64,000 bases of DNA from positions 1 to 64,000 of the forward strand of contig DATKYS010000132.1 in NCBI GenBank assembly GCA_035528375.1. The letters are read 5' to 3'. The notes under the pieces were generated by a model. It saw only the letters and a program-made list of their open reading frames with translations. It made no database searches and had not been told where the DNA came from. Of the stretch, positions 41,485-50,754 are shown piece by piece. Source of the DNA: a bacterium. Its GTDB lineage: Bacteria; RBG-13-66-14. Positions within the stretch are counted from its first letter, which is position 1; each line of letters opens with the position of its first letter. Made by a program: the position numbers and the translations under genes.

Positions 41485-42921
41485 ATGTCGTTGCCGAAAA
41501 ACATCGTCCGGTTGGGTGAGTTCGAGTGGCGCATCGAGCCGTGGTATTTTCGCGGGATGCTCCGTCCTGCGCGGATCTTCGTCGGCGAGGAGGAGCTGGA
41601 GCGCGCGCACGCCGACGGCGCCCTGCGGCAGATAGCCGAGGTGGCGTGCCTGCCGGGCGGGGTGGGCGAGGCGCTTGCGATGCCGGACATCCACCACGGG
41701 TACGGCTTCCCGATCGGCGGCGTGGCGGCCTTCGATGCCGTGGAGGGAATAGTCAGCCCCGGCGGCGTGGGGTACGACATCAACTGCGGGGTGCGGGCCC
41801 TGACGACACCCCTGACCGCGGATGAGGTCCGGAAATGGGTGGACCGGCTGGCCGACGCCCTCTTCAGTGGAGTTCCCTGCGGCGTGGGTTCGCACACCCG
41901 GGAGTCCTTCTCCGACGATGAGCTGGACCGCGTCATGCGAGACGGCGCCGGGTGGGCCGTGGCCCTGGGGCGGGGCTTCGGGGAGGACCTATCCGCCTGC
42001 GAGTCGGAGGGCGCGGTGGAGGGGGCCGATCCCCGGGCCGTTTCCGCCACGGCCAAGGAGCGTGGGCGGAACCAGTTGGGCACCCTGGGGTCGGGGAACC
42101 ACTTCCTCGAGGTGCAGCGCGTGGCCGAGGTGTACGATCCCGACGTGGCCGCCGAGTGGGGCGTCGAGACCGTGGACCGGGTCACGGTGATGATCCACTG
42201 CGGCAGCCGCGGCCTGGGGCACCAGGTCTGCGACGATTACCTGAAGCTGCTCCGGGCGGGCGGGGGGGACTGGCCGAACCGGGAGCTGGTTTACGCCCGG
42301 ATCGGTTCCCCCGAGGGCGGGCGCTACCTGGCGGCGATGGCCGCGGCGGCCAACTACGCCTGGGCGAACCGCCAGCTCATCGCCCATAAGGTGCGCGGCG
42401 TCTTCGAGAAGATTTTCGGCGTCCGGCCGGATGGACTCCGCCAGATCTACGACGTGGCCCACAACGTGGCGAAATTCGAGGAGCACGTCGTGGACGGTCG
42501 GAAGCGGAAACTACTCGTCCACCGCAAGGGGGCGACCCGGGCCTTTCCCGCCGGCCATCCCGACCTGCCTGAGCGTTTCCGCCCCCTGGGCCAGCCGGTG
42601 ATTCTACCCGGCGACATGGGCACGGCCAGCTACCTGCTCCTCGGCATACCCGGCGTTTTGGAGAAGAGTTTCGGCTCGACGGGTCACGGGGCCGGTCGGC
42701 GGATGAGCCGCAAGGAGGCGGTGCGGACACTCCGGGGTCGGAAAATTGTCGAGGAACTGGGCGAGCGGGGCGTCACCGTCCGCTGGGAGGGGCGGGACAC
42801 GCTTTACGAGGAGCACCCCCTGGCGTACAAGGACGTTCACGAGGTGGCCGCGGTCTGCGAGGGCGCGGGGCTGGCGCGCAGGGTCGTCCGCCTGGAACCG
42901 CTGGCGGTGATTAAGGGATGA
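41485..42921 (+). CDS. rtcB: RtcB-type RNA ligase (3'-phosphate, GTP-dependent)
   Basis: 478 residues. Joins RNA 2',3'-cyclic phosphate or 3'-phosphate ends to 5'-OH, in tRNA splicing or RNA repair. Landmarks: MPDIHHGYGFPIGGVAAFD (residues 67-85), SPGGVGYDINCGVRAL with the metal Cys, GRNQLGTLGSGNHFLEVQ (about 193-210), IHCGSRGLGHQV, AHNVAKFEEH, HRKGATRAFPAG, PVILPGDMGTASY and the guanylation His in STGHGAGRRMSR (usually STCHGAGR or similar; the His is kept). ATG at 41485 lies 114 bases after the tRNA-Ser gene on the other strand. Overlaps the next gene by ATGA. Confidence 0.95.
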   Translation: MSLPKNIVRLGEFEWRIEPWYFRGMLRPARIFVGEEELERAHADGALRQIAEVACLPGGVGEALAMPDIHHGYGFPIGGVAAFDAVEGIVSPGGVGYDINCGVRALTTPLTADEVRKWVDRLADALFSGVPCGVGSHTRESFSDDELDRVMRDGAGWAVALGRGFGEDLSACESEGAVEGADPRAVSATAKERGRNQLGTLGSGNHFLEVQRVAEVYDPDVAAEWGVETVDRVTVMIHCGSRGLGHQVCDDYLKLLRAGGGDWPNRELVYARIGSPEGGRYLAAMAAAANYAWANRQLIAHKVRGVFEKIFGVRPDGLRQIYDVAHNVAKFEEHVVDGRKRKLLVHRKGATRAFPAGHPDLPERFRPLGQPVILPGDMGTASYLLLGIPGVLEKSFGSTGHGAGRRMSRKEAVRTLRGRKIVEELGERGVTVRWEGRDTLYEEHPLAYKDVHEVAAVCEGAGLARRVVRLEPLAVIKG

Positions 42922-44141
42922 CCTACGACGTGGTCGTTGTCGGTGGTGGCGCGGCGGGTCTGACGGCGGGATTGTCCGCGGCCCGGAGCGGCGCGCGGGT
43001 TTTAATCCTGGAGCGCGGTCCCCGGCCGGGACGAAAGATTCTCGTCACCGGGAACGGCCGCTGCAACCTGACGAACGCCCTGGCCGACGGGATCGAGCAT
43101 TACCGCGGCGCCGAGCCGCGATTCTGCTACGGCGCCCTGCGCCGGTTCCCCGTCGCCGACACCCTGGCCTTTTTTTCGAAATTGGGGGTTCCCTGTGTGG
43201 ACGAGGGGGACGGCCACTACTACCCCCGGTCCTTCTCGGCGGCCGACGTCGCCGATTCCCTGGAACTCTCCTACCGCGAGGCCGGCGGCGAGGTGGTCGC
43301 CAACGCGCGGGTCGTCGGGCTGGCCCCCGGCCCGCCCTGGGTAGTCGCGGGGGCGGGTGGTCGGAGCTGGTCCACCCGGGCGGTGGTCCTGGCGACGGGC
43401 GGTCGCTCGGCGCCCAAGACCGGCTCGGACGGCGACGGTTTCACTCTGGCCGGGAAGCTCGGGCACTGGATTACGCCGGTGGCCCCGGCCATCGTCCCGC
43501 TCACCGTCGCGGGGAATTTGGGCCACTTCCTCCAGGGCGTGAAAGTGACGGCGGCGTTGCGGGCTCCCCGGTTGGGGTTGGAGGCGGGTCCCGCGGAGCT
43601 GATGTTCGCCCACTACGGTGTTTCAGGTCCGCTGGCCCTGGGGCTCTCCGTGGAAATCGGTCTGGCTGTCGAGAGCGGTCCGATGGACCTGGAACTGGAC
43701 CTGTTGCCCGAGATGGGGCCGGAAGAACTGTCCACGTTCCTGCAATCACGCGCCGAAGCGCACCCCAAACGCGAGCTGGGAAACCTTCTCCTGGGCGTCC
43801 TGCCGCGGAAGGTTTTTCCCGCGGTGCTCCGCCGGCAGGGGATGGATCCCGGCGGGGCTCTCGGGGAGATGCGGGGGGAGCTGCGGGAGCGACTGGTCGG
43901 CCTCCTGAATGCGTACCCCTTGGTCTGCACCGGCACCCTGGGGTGGGACGAGGCGGCGGCGACGCTCGGCGGCGTGGACACACGGGAGGTGGGGCCGAAG
44001 ACCCTTGAGAGCCGGATACACCCCGGCCTCTTCTTCGCGGGTGAGGTCCTCGACGTGTGCGGGGAGTGCGGGGGCTTCAACCTCCAGTGGGCCTGGTCCT
44101 CGGGGTACGTCGCCGGCTCGAGCGCGGCCGGCGCGGATTGA
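42918..44141 (+). CDS. BaiN/HI0933 family flavoprotein (NAD(P)/FAD-dependent oxidoreductase)
   Basis: 407 residues. FAD-binding VVVVGGGAAGLTAGLSAARSG (residues 4-24 in part), the family signature GRKILVTGNGRCNLTN (about 37-52), FFSKLGVPCVDEGDGHYYPRS, VLATGGRSAPKTGSDGDGF, PAELMFAHYGVSGPLAL, and the C-terminal FAGEVLDVCGECGGFNLQWAWSSG-type signature (in part) that completes the flavin site. Substrate unknown for most of this family. Co-translated with rtcB via a four-base overlap; closed by a bidirectional hairpin at 44154-44180. Confidence 0.9.
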   Translation: MTYDVVVVGGGAAGLTAGLSAARSGARVLILERGPRPGRKILVTGNGRCNLTNALADGIEHYRGAEPRFCYGALRRFPVADTLAFFSKLGVPCVDEGDGHYYPRSFSAADVADSLELSYREAGGEVVANARVVGLAPGPPWVVAGAGGRSWSTRAVVLATGGRSAPKTGSDGDGFTLAGKLGHWITPVAPAIVPLTVAGNLGHFLQGVKVTAALRAPRLGLEAGPAELMFAHYGVSGPLALGLSVEIGLAVESGPMDLELDLLPEMGPEELSTFLQSRAEAHPKRELGNLLLGVLPRKVFPAVLRRQGMDPGGALGEMRGELRERLVGLLNAYPLVCTGTLGWDEAAATLGGVDTREVGPKTLESRIHPGLFFAGEVLDVCGECGGFNLQWAWSSGYVAGSSAAGAD

Positions 44142-44153
44142 ACATCTTCGATT

Positions 44154-44180
44154 AAAAAAGGCCGGCGGTCCCGGCCTTTT
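44154..44180. terminator. Bidirectional intrinsic terminator
   Basis: AAAAAGGCCGG / CCGGCCTTTT hairpin between the convergent flavoprotein and DUF3343 genes. Confidence 0.85.
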
Positions 44181-44194
44181 CAATGCACGGATAC

Positions 44195-44413
44195 CTAGCC
44201 GACCACCTTGATCTTCCATCCGATTTCCGCCCCGGTCCAGGTGTCCTCGGCGAGGTCCTGTTTCTCGGCCGGGATGCGGACCGCCATGCTGCAGTCGGGG
44301 TCGCCCGGCGGGTTGGGGACGAGCTTCGCCTCGATCCCCTCCCTGACGATCGAGCGGTAGGCCATCATGGTCCGTGTGTTCGAGCCGAAGGTGTAGTAGG
44401 CGAAACCCGTCAA
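44195..44413 (-). CDS. DUF3343 putative Se/S carrier-like protein
   Basis: 72 residues, DUF3343 family. Pattern: an N-terminal strand with YTFGSNTRTMMAY, a helix, LVPNPPG, and the conserved Cys in DPDCSMAVRIP. Family members are often beside cysteine-desulfurase-like genes and are proposed sulfur or selenium carriers; that role is not proven. TTG at 44413 overlaps the desulfurase stop (TTGA), so the two are translationally coupled. Confidence 0.8.
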   Translation of the reverse strand: MTGFAYYTFGSNTRTMMAYRSIVREGIEAKLVPNPPGDPDCSMAVRIPAEKQDLAEDTWTGAEIGWKIKVVG

Positions 44414-45564
44414 GCGAGTATCCCCCCCAGCGTCCGGTCCAGCACGTCCAGGTCGTCTTCGGTGTTGAAGGCCCCGAGGCTTACCCGCACGGCCCCGGTC
44501 TCATGGGTGCCCGCCAGCTCGTGTGCTCCCGGGGCGCAGTGCAGGCCCGTCCGGACCTGAATCCCCCCGCGCTCCTCGAGGTCGGCGGCCAGTCGGTTGG
44601 CGTCCCGGCCCGGGATGGTGAACGTGGCGAGGGGGACCCTGCCTTCGACGTCGGGCGGTCCGATCAGCCGGGCCCCGTTTTTTTTCAGAATGTCCAGGAG
44701 CTTTTTCAGCAGGCGGGTCTTTTGTCGGTGCAACTCCTCCACGCCCCGGTCCAGAACCCACTCGATGCCGGCGGTGAGCCCCACCAGGCCGACGACGTTG
44801 TAGGTGCCGCACTCGAGCCTCTCGGGCAACTCCTCGGGCATGTCCTCGGTGATGGGCGTCCCGCCGCCGCCGCGCAGGAGGGGAATCGGCTCGACACCCT
44901 CGGCCGCGTACAGGCCGCCGGTGCCCTGTGGTCCGAGCATCCCCTTGTGGCCGGTGAAGGCGGCCGCGTCCACGCCCCATTTCTCCAATTCGAGGGGGAC
45001 GACGCCGGAGGCCTGGGCGATGTCGGCCAGGACCAGGACGCCGTGCGCGTGGGCGACCGCCGTAAGCTCGGCGAGCGGCTGGACCGTTCCCAGGACGTTG
45101 GACACGTGGTTCAGGCAGAGCATCCTCGGCTGCTTCTCACCGAGCAGACGGTCCACGGCAGCGGGATCGTGGGGCCGGGTGTGATCGGCCGGGGCGAACC
45201 AGTCCAGCCCGATGACCCCCCGGCGGGCCAGGTCCAGGAGCGGTCGGCGCACGGCGTTGTGGTTGGTGACGCAGGCGAGGACTCGGTCACCCGGTTTCAG
45301 GAGGCCGTAGAGGGCCTGGTTCAGGGCCCAGGTGGCGCCGGGGCCCAGGCAGATGCGCTGCGGCTGTGTCACGCCCAGGAGCCGGGCTACCGCCTCCCGC
45401 GCCGCGAAGACAGACCCCGCGGCGTGGATGGCCCGGGTGTGTGAGCCGCGCCCCGCCGAACCGCCCTCCTCGGTGAGAAAGCGGGTCATCGCACGGGCGA
45501 CGGCGGGCGGTTTGGGCCAGCTCGTGGCCGAGTTGTCCAGGTAGATGTAGCGGAACTCGCTCAA
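44410..45564 (-). CDS. Cysteine desulfurase-like PLP enzyme (aminotransferase class V)
   Basis: 384 residues. Removes sulfur (or selenium) from cysteine or selenocysteine. YIYLDNSATSWPKPPAVARAM opens as in the TIGR01977 subfamily; PLP contacts include NHNAV, HVSNVLGTVQPL, ADIAQASG, the Schiff-base Lys in FTGHKGMLGPQGTGGLY (about residue 200), and the persulfide Cys in VRTGLHCAPGAHE (near 355). TTG at 45564 overlaps the thioesterase stop by TTGA and has GGAA upstream; a GTG at 45588 has no ribosome-binding site. No iscU, sufBCD or selD is in the window. Confidence 0.88.
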   Translation of the reverse strand: MSEFRYIYLDNSATSWPKPPAVARAMTRFLTEEGGSAGRGSHTRAIHAAGSVFAAREAVARLLGVTQPQRICLGPGATWALNQALYGLLKPGDRVLACVTNHNAVRRPLLDLARRGVIGLDWFAPADHTRPHDPAAVDRLLGEKQPRMLCLNHVSNVLGTVQPLAELTAVAHAHGVLVLADIAQASGVVPLELEKWGVDAAAFTGHKGMLGPQGTGGLYAAEGVEPIPLLRGGGGTPITEDMPEELPERLECGTYNVVGLVGLTAGIEWVLDRGVEELHRQKTRLLKKLLDILKKNGARLIGPPDVEGRVPLATFTIPGRDANRLAADLEERGGIQVRTGLHCAPGAHELAGTHETGAVRVSLGAFNTEDDLDVLDRTLGGILA

Positions 45565-45977
45565 CGGGATTCCGAGATTGGAAGACACCGTTTGAAGGCG
45601 TCGGTGAGCCAGGGTGGCGGACGACGGGGCGTACCGTCCCGGTTCGTCACCGCGTGCCGGGTGAAGCCGGTGACCAGGAGCTCGCCGTCGCGGTGAATCT
45701 CGTAGTCAATGCGCAGGCTGACCGGCCTGAGCTCGCCGACCACGGCGGTGACCTCGACCAGGTCGTCGTACCTCGCGCTATTCACGAACCTGGCGCCCGT
45801 TTCCACCGCGGGGAGGTAGTAGCCCCGCCGCTCCATCTCGATGTAGGGGAGGCCGGCCTCGCGGAGGAGTTCGGTGCGCGCCGCCTCGAACCACACGAGG
45901 TAGTTGACGTTGTACACGATGCCCATCTGGTCCGTCTCGGCGTAGAGAACCCGGTGGGTGATGGTGTGGGGCGGCAT
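45561..45977 (-). CDS. YbgC/FadM-type acyl-CoA thioesterase (hotdog fold)
   Basis: 138 residues. VLYAETDQMGIVYNVNYLVWFEAARTEL (in two spans, residues 10-37) is the 4HBT signature with the catalytic Asp in TDQMG; later FVNSARYDDLVEVTA and RIDYEIHRDGELLVTG form the hotdog strands. Substrate unknown. First gene of the three-gene operon with the cysteine desulfurase and DUF3343 protein; four-base overlap with the next. Confidence 0.9.
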   Translation of the reverse strand: MPPHTITHRVLYAETDQMGIVYNVNYLVWFEAARTELLREAGLPYIEMERRGYYLPAVETGARFVNSARYDDLVEVTAVVGELRPVSLRIDYEIHRDGELLVTGFTRHAVTNRDGTPRRPPPWLTDAFKRCLPISESR

Positions 45978-46057
45978 GCAAACCTCTTCGGGCGTGTTTC
46001 AGGCCATTATAAAGGTTTAGCCGGGGACGGGCAAGCGGGCGGAGGTAACCGTGCCGC

Positions 46058-46086
46058 TTCACAAGCCGGGGGCCGTCTGGTAAGAT
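46058..46086 (+). promoter_or_regulatory. Sigma-70-type promoter for lgt
   Basis: TTCACA, 17 bases, TAAGAT; leader of about 22 bases with GAGG five bases before GTG at 46115. Confidence 0.65.
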
Positions 46087-46114
46087 AACCGCTCCCAACG
46101 CGCGCGAGGTTTCC

Positions 46115-46978
46115 GTGTACCCCGTTTTTCTCCGCGACATCCCGAACCCGCTCACCGGTGAGACCTTCGATATCCGGTGGTACGGCGTCTGGTTCATGGT
46201 GGCGCTTCTCGTCGGCCTGTTCGTCTTCGCCCGGCGCGGCAGGCGCATGTTGGGATTGCCCTTCGACGATGTCCTCATCCTGTCGGTGATCGTCATCGCC
46301 GCCGGTCTTTTCGGGGCCAAGCTGCTCACGGTCTTCCTCCGGTTGGACTACTTCTGGGCCGATCCCCTGGGTTTCCTCTTCGGTCGGAGCAACATCAGCA
46401 TCACCGGCGGGCTGTTGGGGGGCGGTCTGGCGCTCTGGCTATGCACCCGTCGGAAGGAGGGGATCGGTTTCCTCGGAGTTGCCGACGCCCTGGCCGGGGC
46501 CTTGCCGCTGGCCCAGGCCCTGGGGCGCCAGGGCTGCTTCTCCGCCGGTTGCTGTTACGGCAAGCCCACCCACGCCTGGTGGGGCGTCACCTTCACCCAC
46601 CCCGATTCGGTCTGCGGGCTGAAGGATGTCCCGCTCATCCCGACCCAACTCCTGGAGTCGGGGCTGAACCTCCTCCTCTTCATCGGGATAATACTCTTCG
46701 AGAAATTTTGCAAAAAAAGGCGTCAGGGGGCGACCTTCCTCGTGTACGGCTTCGGCTACGGGACTATCCGCTTCGTGATGGACTTTCTCCGGGCCGACAA
46801 GCAGGCCTTCTGGCTGGGGCTGACGACGAACCAGTGGGCGGTCGTCGTCGGCTTCGTGCTGTTGGGGCTTGCCTGGTGGCGGCTCCTGCCGAAGTCCGCC
46901 CTGGCCGTCGAGGCTTATGCCGACCCTCCGGCGCGGAGGATTTTCAAGACGAGGATAAAGAAGAGGGACCGCGGCTAG
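46115..46978 (+). CDS. lgt: Prolipoprotein diacylglyceryl transferase
   Basis: 287 residues, inner-membrane enzyme attaching diacylglycerol to the lipobox Cys of prolipoproteins. IRWYGVWFMVALLVG (about residues 20-34), SITGGLLGGGLA, the signature ALGRQGCFSAGCCYGKPT (about 140-157) and YGFGYGTIRFVMDFLRAD (about 215-232) are all present, with the expected seven hydrophobic segments. It serves the several lipoproteins in this window. GTG start at 46115. The basic tail (RRIFKTRIKKRDRG) is cytoplasmic. Confidence 0.95.
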   Translation: MYPVFLRDIPNPLTGETFDIRWYGVWFMVALLVGLFVFARRGRRMLGLPFDDVLILSVIVIAAGLFGAKLLTVFLRLDYFWADPLGFLFGRSNISITGGLLGGGLALWLCTRRKEGIGFLGVADALAGALPLAQALGRQGCFSAGCCYGKPTHAWWGVTFTHPDSVCGLKDVPLIPTQLLESGLNLLLFIGIILFEKFCKKRRQGATFLVYGFGYGTIRFVMDFLRADKQAFWLGLTTNQWAVVVGFVLLGLAWWRLLPKSALAVEAYADPPARRIFKTRIKKRDRG

Positions 46979-47073
46979 GCCAAAAAGGCACTCTCCCCTG
47001 CGGCGGTGTCAAGGTGGCGCTTTAAAATCGGGGACGGTGCGTCGTAAAACGGCCCGTGGCGGCCGATTTCCTT

Positions 47074-47089
47074 TGGCACGCTGCTTGCT
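47074..47089 (+). promoter_or_regulatory. Sigma-54-type (-24/-12) promoter before groES
   Basis: TGGCAC, five bases, TTGCT, with GG (47075-47076) and GC (47087-47088) separated by exactly ten bases, as required for RpoN promoters. It lies 77 bases before the groES ATG. No CIRCE element (TTAGCACTC inverted repeat) is visible in the 187-base spacer. A small GGCC/GGCC inverted repeat lies just upstream at 47052-47064. Confidence 0.7.
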
Positions 47090-47165
47090 TTACCACCCAA
47101 TGGACTATCCTGTTCCAGTGTTTCGGTTCATTTTTTAAACAACCTCAGCCTTTCCCGGAGGAGAC

Positions 47166-47456
47166 ATGAAGTTCAAGCCTCTCGGAGACCGGATTCTGGT
47201 CAAGCGTCTCGTGGATGAGACCGAGAAAACCTCGGGCGGCATCATCATCCCCGACACGGCCAAGGAAAAACCCCAGCGCGGGAAGGTCGTTTCGCTGGGC
47301 GAGGGCAAGCGCACCGAGGAGGGCAACCTCCTCCCCATGCGCCTGAAGAAGGGCCAGGAGATTCTCTTCGGCAAGTACTCCGGCAACGAGGTCAAGATTG
47401 ACGGCGAGGAGTACATCATCATGCGCGAGGACGACGTCCTGGGCGTCATCGAGTAG
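47166..47456 (+). CDS. groES: Co-chaperonin GroES
   Basis: 96 residues, heptameric lid of the GroEL cage. [13 protein letters not shown] (residues 3-15), the mobile loop [18 protein letters not shown] (about 20-37), GKVVSLGEG and [19 protein letters not shown] are canonical. ATG at 47166 follows CGGAGGAG. Paired with groEL 58 bases downstream. Confidence 0.97.
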   Translation: MKFKPLGDRILVKRLVDETEKTSGGIIIPDTAKEKPQRGKVVSLGEGKRTEEGNLLPMRLKKGQEILFGKYSGNEVKIDGEEYIIMREDDVLGVIE

Positions 47457-47460
47457 CTAA

Positions 47461-49143
<1,683 letters not shown>

Positions 49144-49167
49144 GTGTTCTGGCCGTATAAAAAAAAG

Positions 49168-49193
49168 AGGGCGGGATATTTCCCGCCCTTTTT
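49168..49193 (+). terminator. groESL terminator
   Basis: AGGGCGGG / CCCGCCCT stem with TTTTT, 25 bases after groEL; A run on the left makes it bidirectional. Confidence 0.9.
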
Positions 49194-49210
49194 CGTGTTG
49201 TCGTGATTCT

Positions 49211-49328
49211 GTAGGGGCCGACCTTTAGGTCGGCCCGCTCCCCTATCCACGTGGGAGGTCTGCGAGGCACAGGGTCGGGGGTGAGGGCTGCCTCGTTAAA
49301 ACGGGCGGGTGTGGACACCCGCCCCTAC
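49211..49328. repeat. Double-palindrome repeat, split copy
   Basis: First half GTAGGGGCCGACC TTTA GGTCGGCC at 49211-49235; second half GGGCGGGTGT GG ACACCCGCCC CTAC ending at 49328; 64 bases of unrelated sequence between. At 40333-40386 the halves are adjacent. The 318-base groEL to 49462 gap holds only this, the terminator and unremarkable AT-rich sequence. Confidence 0.75.
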
Positions 49329-49461
49329 GTCAGCGCAACCGGGTTGAGGGCTTACGAATATTCTCCTCTACCGGTAAGTACCGTCGAATCTTTTTTTATT
49401 TTCCGAGGGAAATAAAGCCGCACCTATACAACCTAGGTCGTCTTCGATTCCCGGTTCCTGT

Positions 49462-49980
49462 TCAGGGGTATACGATCAGCCCCAGCCAGCCGGTCAGGCC
49501 CACGCCGGTCTCGATCGGCCCATTGCCAAAAAGGTTCCATTCACGGCCGGCGCCCACCGAGAGCTTCACGTCGGCCAACAGTGCCAGACCGTGGGCGATC
49601 TCCCACCGCCAGCCGCCGTCCAGGTTCATCTCCCACCAGGCGCGATCCAAACGCAGGTCCCAGTTGAACCACTGCCAGGTGAAGGGGTAGCTCATCCCGG
49701 CGCCGAAGCCGAAGCGCAACGCCTGCCGCCGGGCTATCTCGTAGTACCGGATGATGCCCAGGGTCATCCGGTTCACCGTGTTGAACTCGAAGTTTACGCC
49801 GTAGGTGAACTCGAGGGCGGCGCCGTCAGTGTCGAGGAAGATTTCCAGCCCGAAAGCCGTCCGCCAGCCACCGCCGGAAGGCCAGGTGTAGCCCTCCACG
49901 CCGCCGCGGATACCGGCGAAGGGCACCGCCGCCGCCCCGCAAGAAAGAAGGGAAAGGATGACGAAAATGCGCCGGGGCAT
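49462..49980 (-). CDS. Exported beta-barrel-like protein of unknown function
   Basis: 172 residues. Signal peptide (IFVILSLLSCGAAAVPFA), then alternating amphipathic strands rich in Trp, Tyr and Gly (WRTAFGLEIFLDTDGAALEFTYGVNF). The terminal residues VYP lack the usual closing Phe. No family recognised. Eleven bases after the preceding barrel gene on the same strand, so in one operon with it. Confidence 0.65.
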   Translation of the reverse strand: MPRRIFVILSLLSCGAAAVPFAGIRGGVEGYTWPSGGGWRTAFGLEIFLDTDGAALEFTYGVNFEFNTVNRMTLGIIRYYEIARRQALRFGFGAGMSYPFTWQWFNWDLRLDRAWWEMNLDGGWRWEIAHGLALLADVKLSVGAGREWNLFGNGPIETGVGLTGWLGLIVYP

Positions 49981-49991
49981 CGCCCTCCGCC

Positions 49992-50615
49992 CTAGAAGTA
50001 GTAGTTAACGCCCAGGCCGATGGCCCAGTGGACGCTGCCCGCGAAGTCGAAGAAGGTCGTCGGCCGCAGGGCGAGGAAGTCCATGACGAAGACCTCTATC
50101 CCCCCGTTGATGTTGAAGCCCACGTTGGTCTTGTCGCCGTCGTGGTAGACCGGGTCGGCGTTGTCCTCGGGGTCGTCATCGCCGCGGTCCGCGTAATCGA
50201 AGGCCTTCCAGGAGCCCATGTCCAGGGCGATGCCCGCCCCCAGAAAGGCGGTGAACATCTCGCTCAGCGGAATGTTGTACTGGGCCCCCAGGTCCACGTG
50301 GATCATGTTGGTGTACTCGCCGAGGCCGAAATCCAGGCCCAGCTTCGCCGCCAGGTTTTCCGCGAAGTAGTACGCCCCGGAAACCCCGACCAGAAAGCCG
50401 CCGCCGTCGTGGCCGTAGCCGTTCACGGGCCAGGTCATGTAACCCAGCATCAGCCCGGCGGAAATGGCCCCGGGTTTGTGGAAGTTGCCCTCGGCGTCGG
50501 GGGTCGTGGGTGTGGTCGTCTCCTCTCCGTCGCCGGGGTCGTAGGTGACCTCCTCCCGGGCCGCGCTCGGGGCGAGCAAGGCCGTCAGCAGGCAGAAGAG
50601 CAGCATGTACCTCAT
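49992..50615 (-). CDS. Outer-membrane beta-barrel protein (OmpA/OMP_b-brl-like)
   Basis: 207 residues. Signal peptide (YMLLFCLLTALLAPSAA), an acidic Thr/Pro linker (residues about 20-40), then strands of an eight-stranded barrel type: ISAGLMLGYMTWPVNG, FLVGVSGAYYFAENLAAKLGLDFGLG, MFTAFLGAGIALDMG and the terminal VHWAIGLGVNYYF with C-terminal Phe, a BAM signal. An acidic loop DYADRGDDDPEDNADP may bind cations. ATG at 50615 has GAGGACG eight bases upstream. Confidence 0.75.
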   Translation of the reverse strand: MRYMLLFCLLTALLAPSAAREEVTYDPGDGEETTTPTTPDAEGNFHKPGAISAGLMLGYMTWPVNGYGHDGGGFLVGVSGAYYFAENLAAKLGLDFGLGEYTNMIHVDLGAQYNIPLSEMFTAFLGAGIALDMGSWKAFDYADRGDDDPEDNADPVYHDGDKTNVGFNINGGIEVFVMDFLALRPTTFFDFAGSVHWAIGLGVNYYF

Positions 50616-50692
50616 ATCGGCGTCCTCGGTTTGGGTTGAGAGGCTTTTAGGGCAGTATAGCACGGTGGGGCAACGTCTTACAATTCTTACCC

Positions 50693-50721
50693 TTGACTAA
50701 AAAACGTCAGCGGGCTAAACT
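50693..50721 (+). promoter_or_regulatory. Sigma-70-type promoter for the TPR/Roadblock operon
   Basis: TTGACT, 17 bases, TAAACT. Transcription would start near 50728, which excludes the GTG at 50725 as start codon. Confidence 0.75.
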
Positions 50722-50754
50722 TCAGTGGGGTTCGGTGAAAAACGCTCCAGGGAG

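Noticed and set aside
46979-47165. CIRCE/HrcA operator upstream of groES
   Set aside because: No TTAGCACTC-type inverted repeat found in the spacer.
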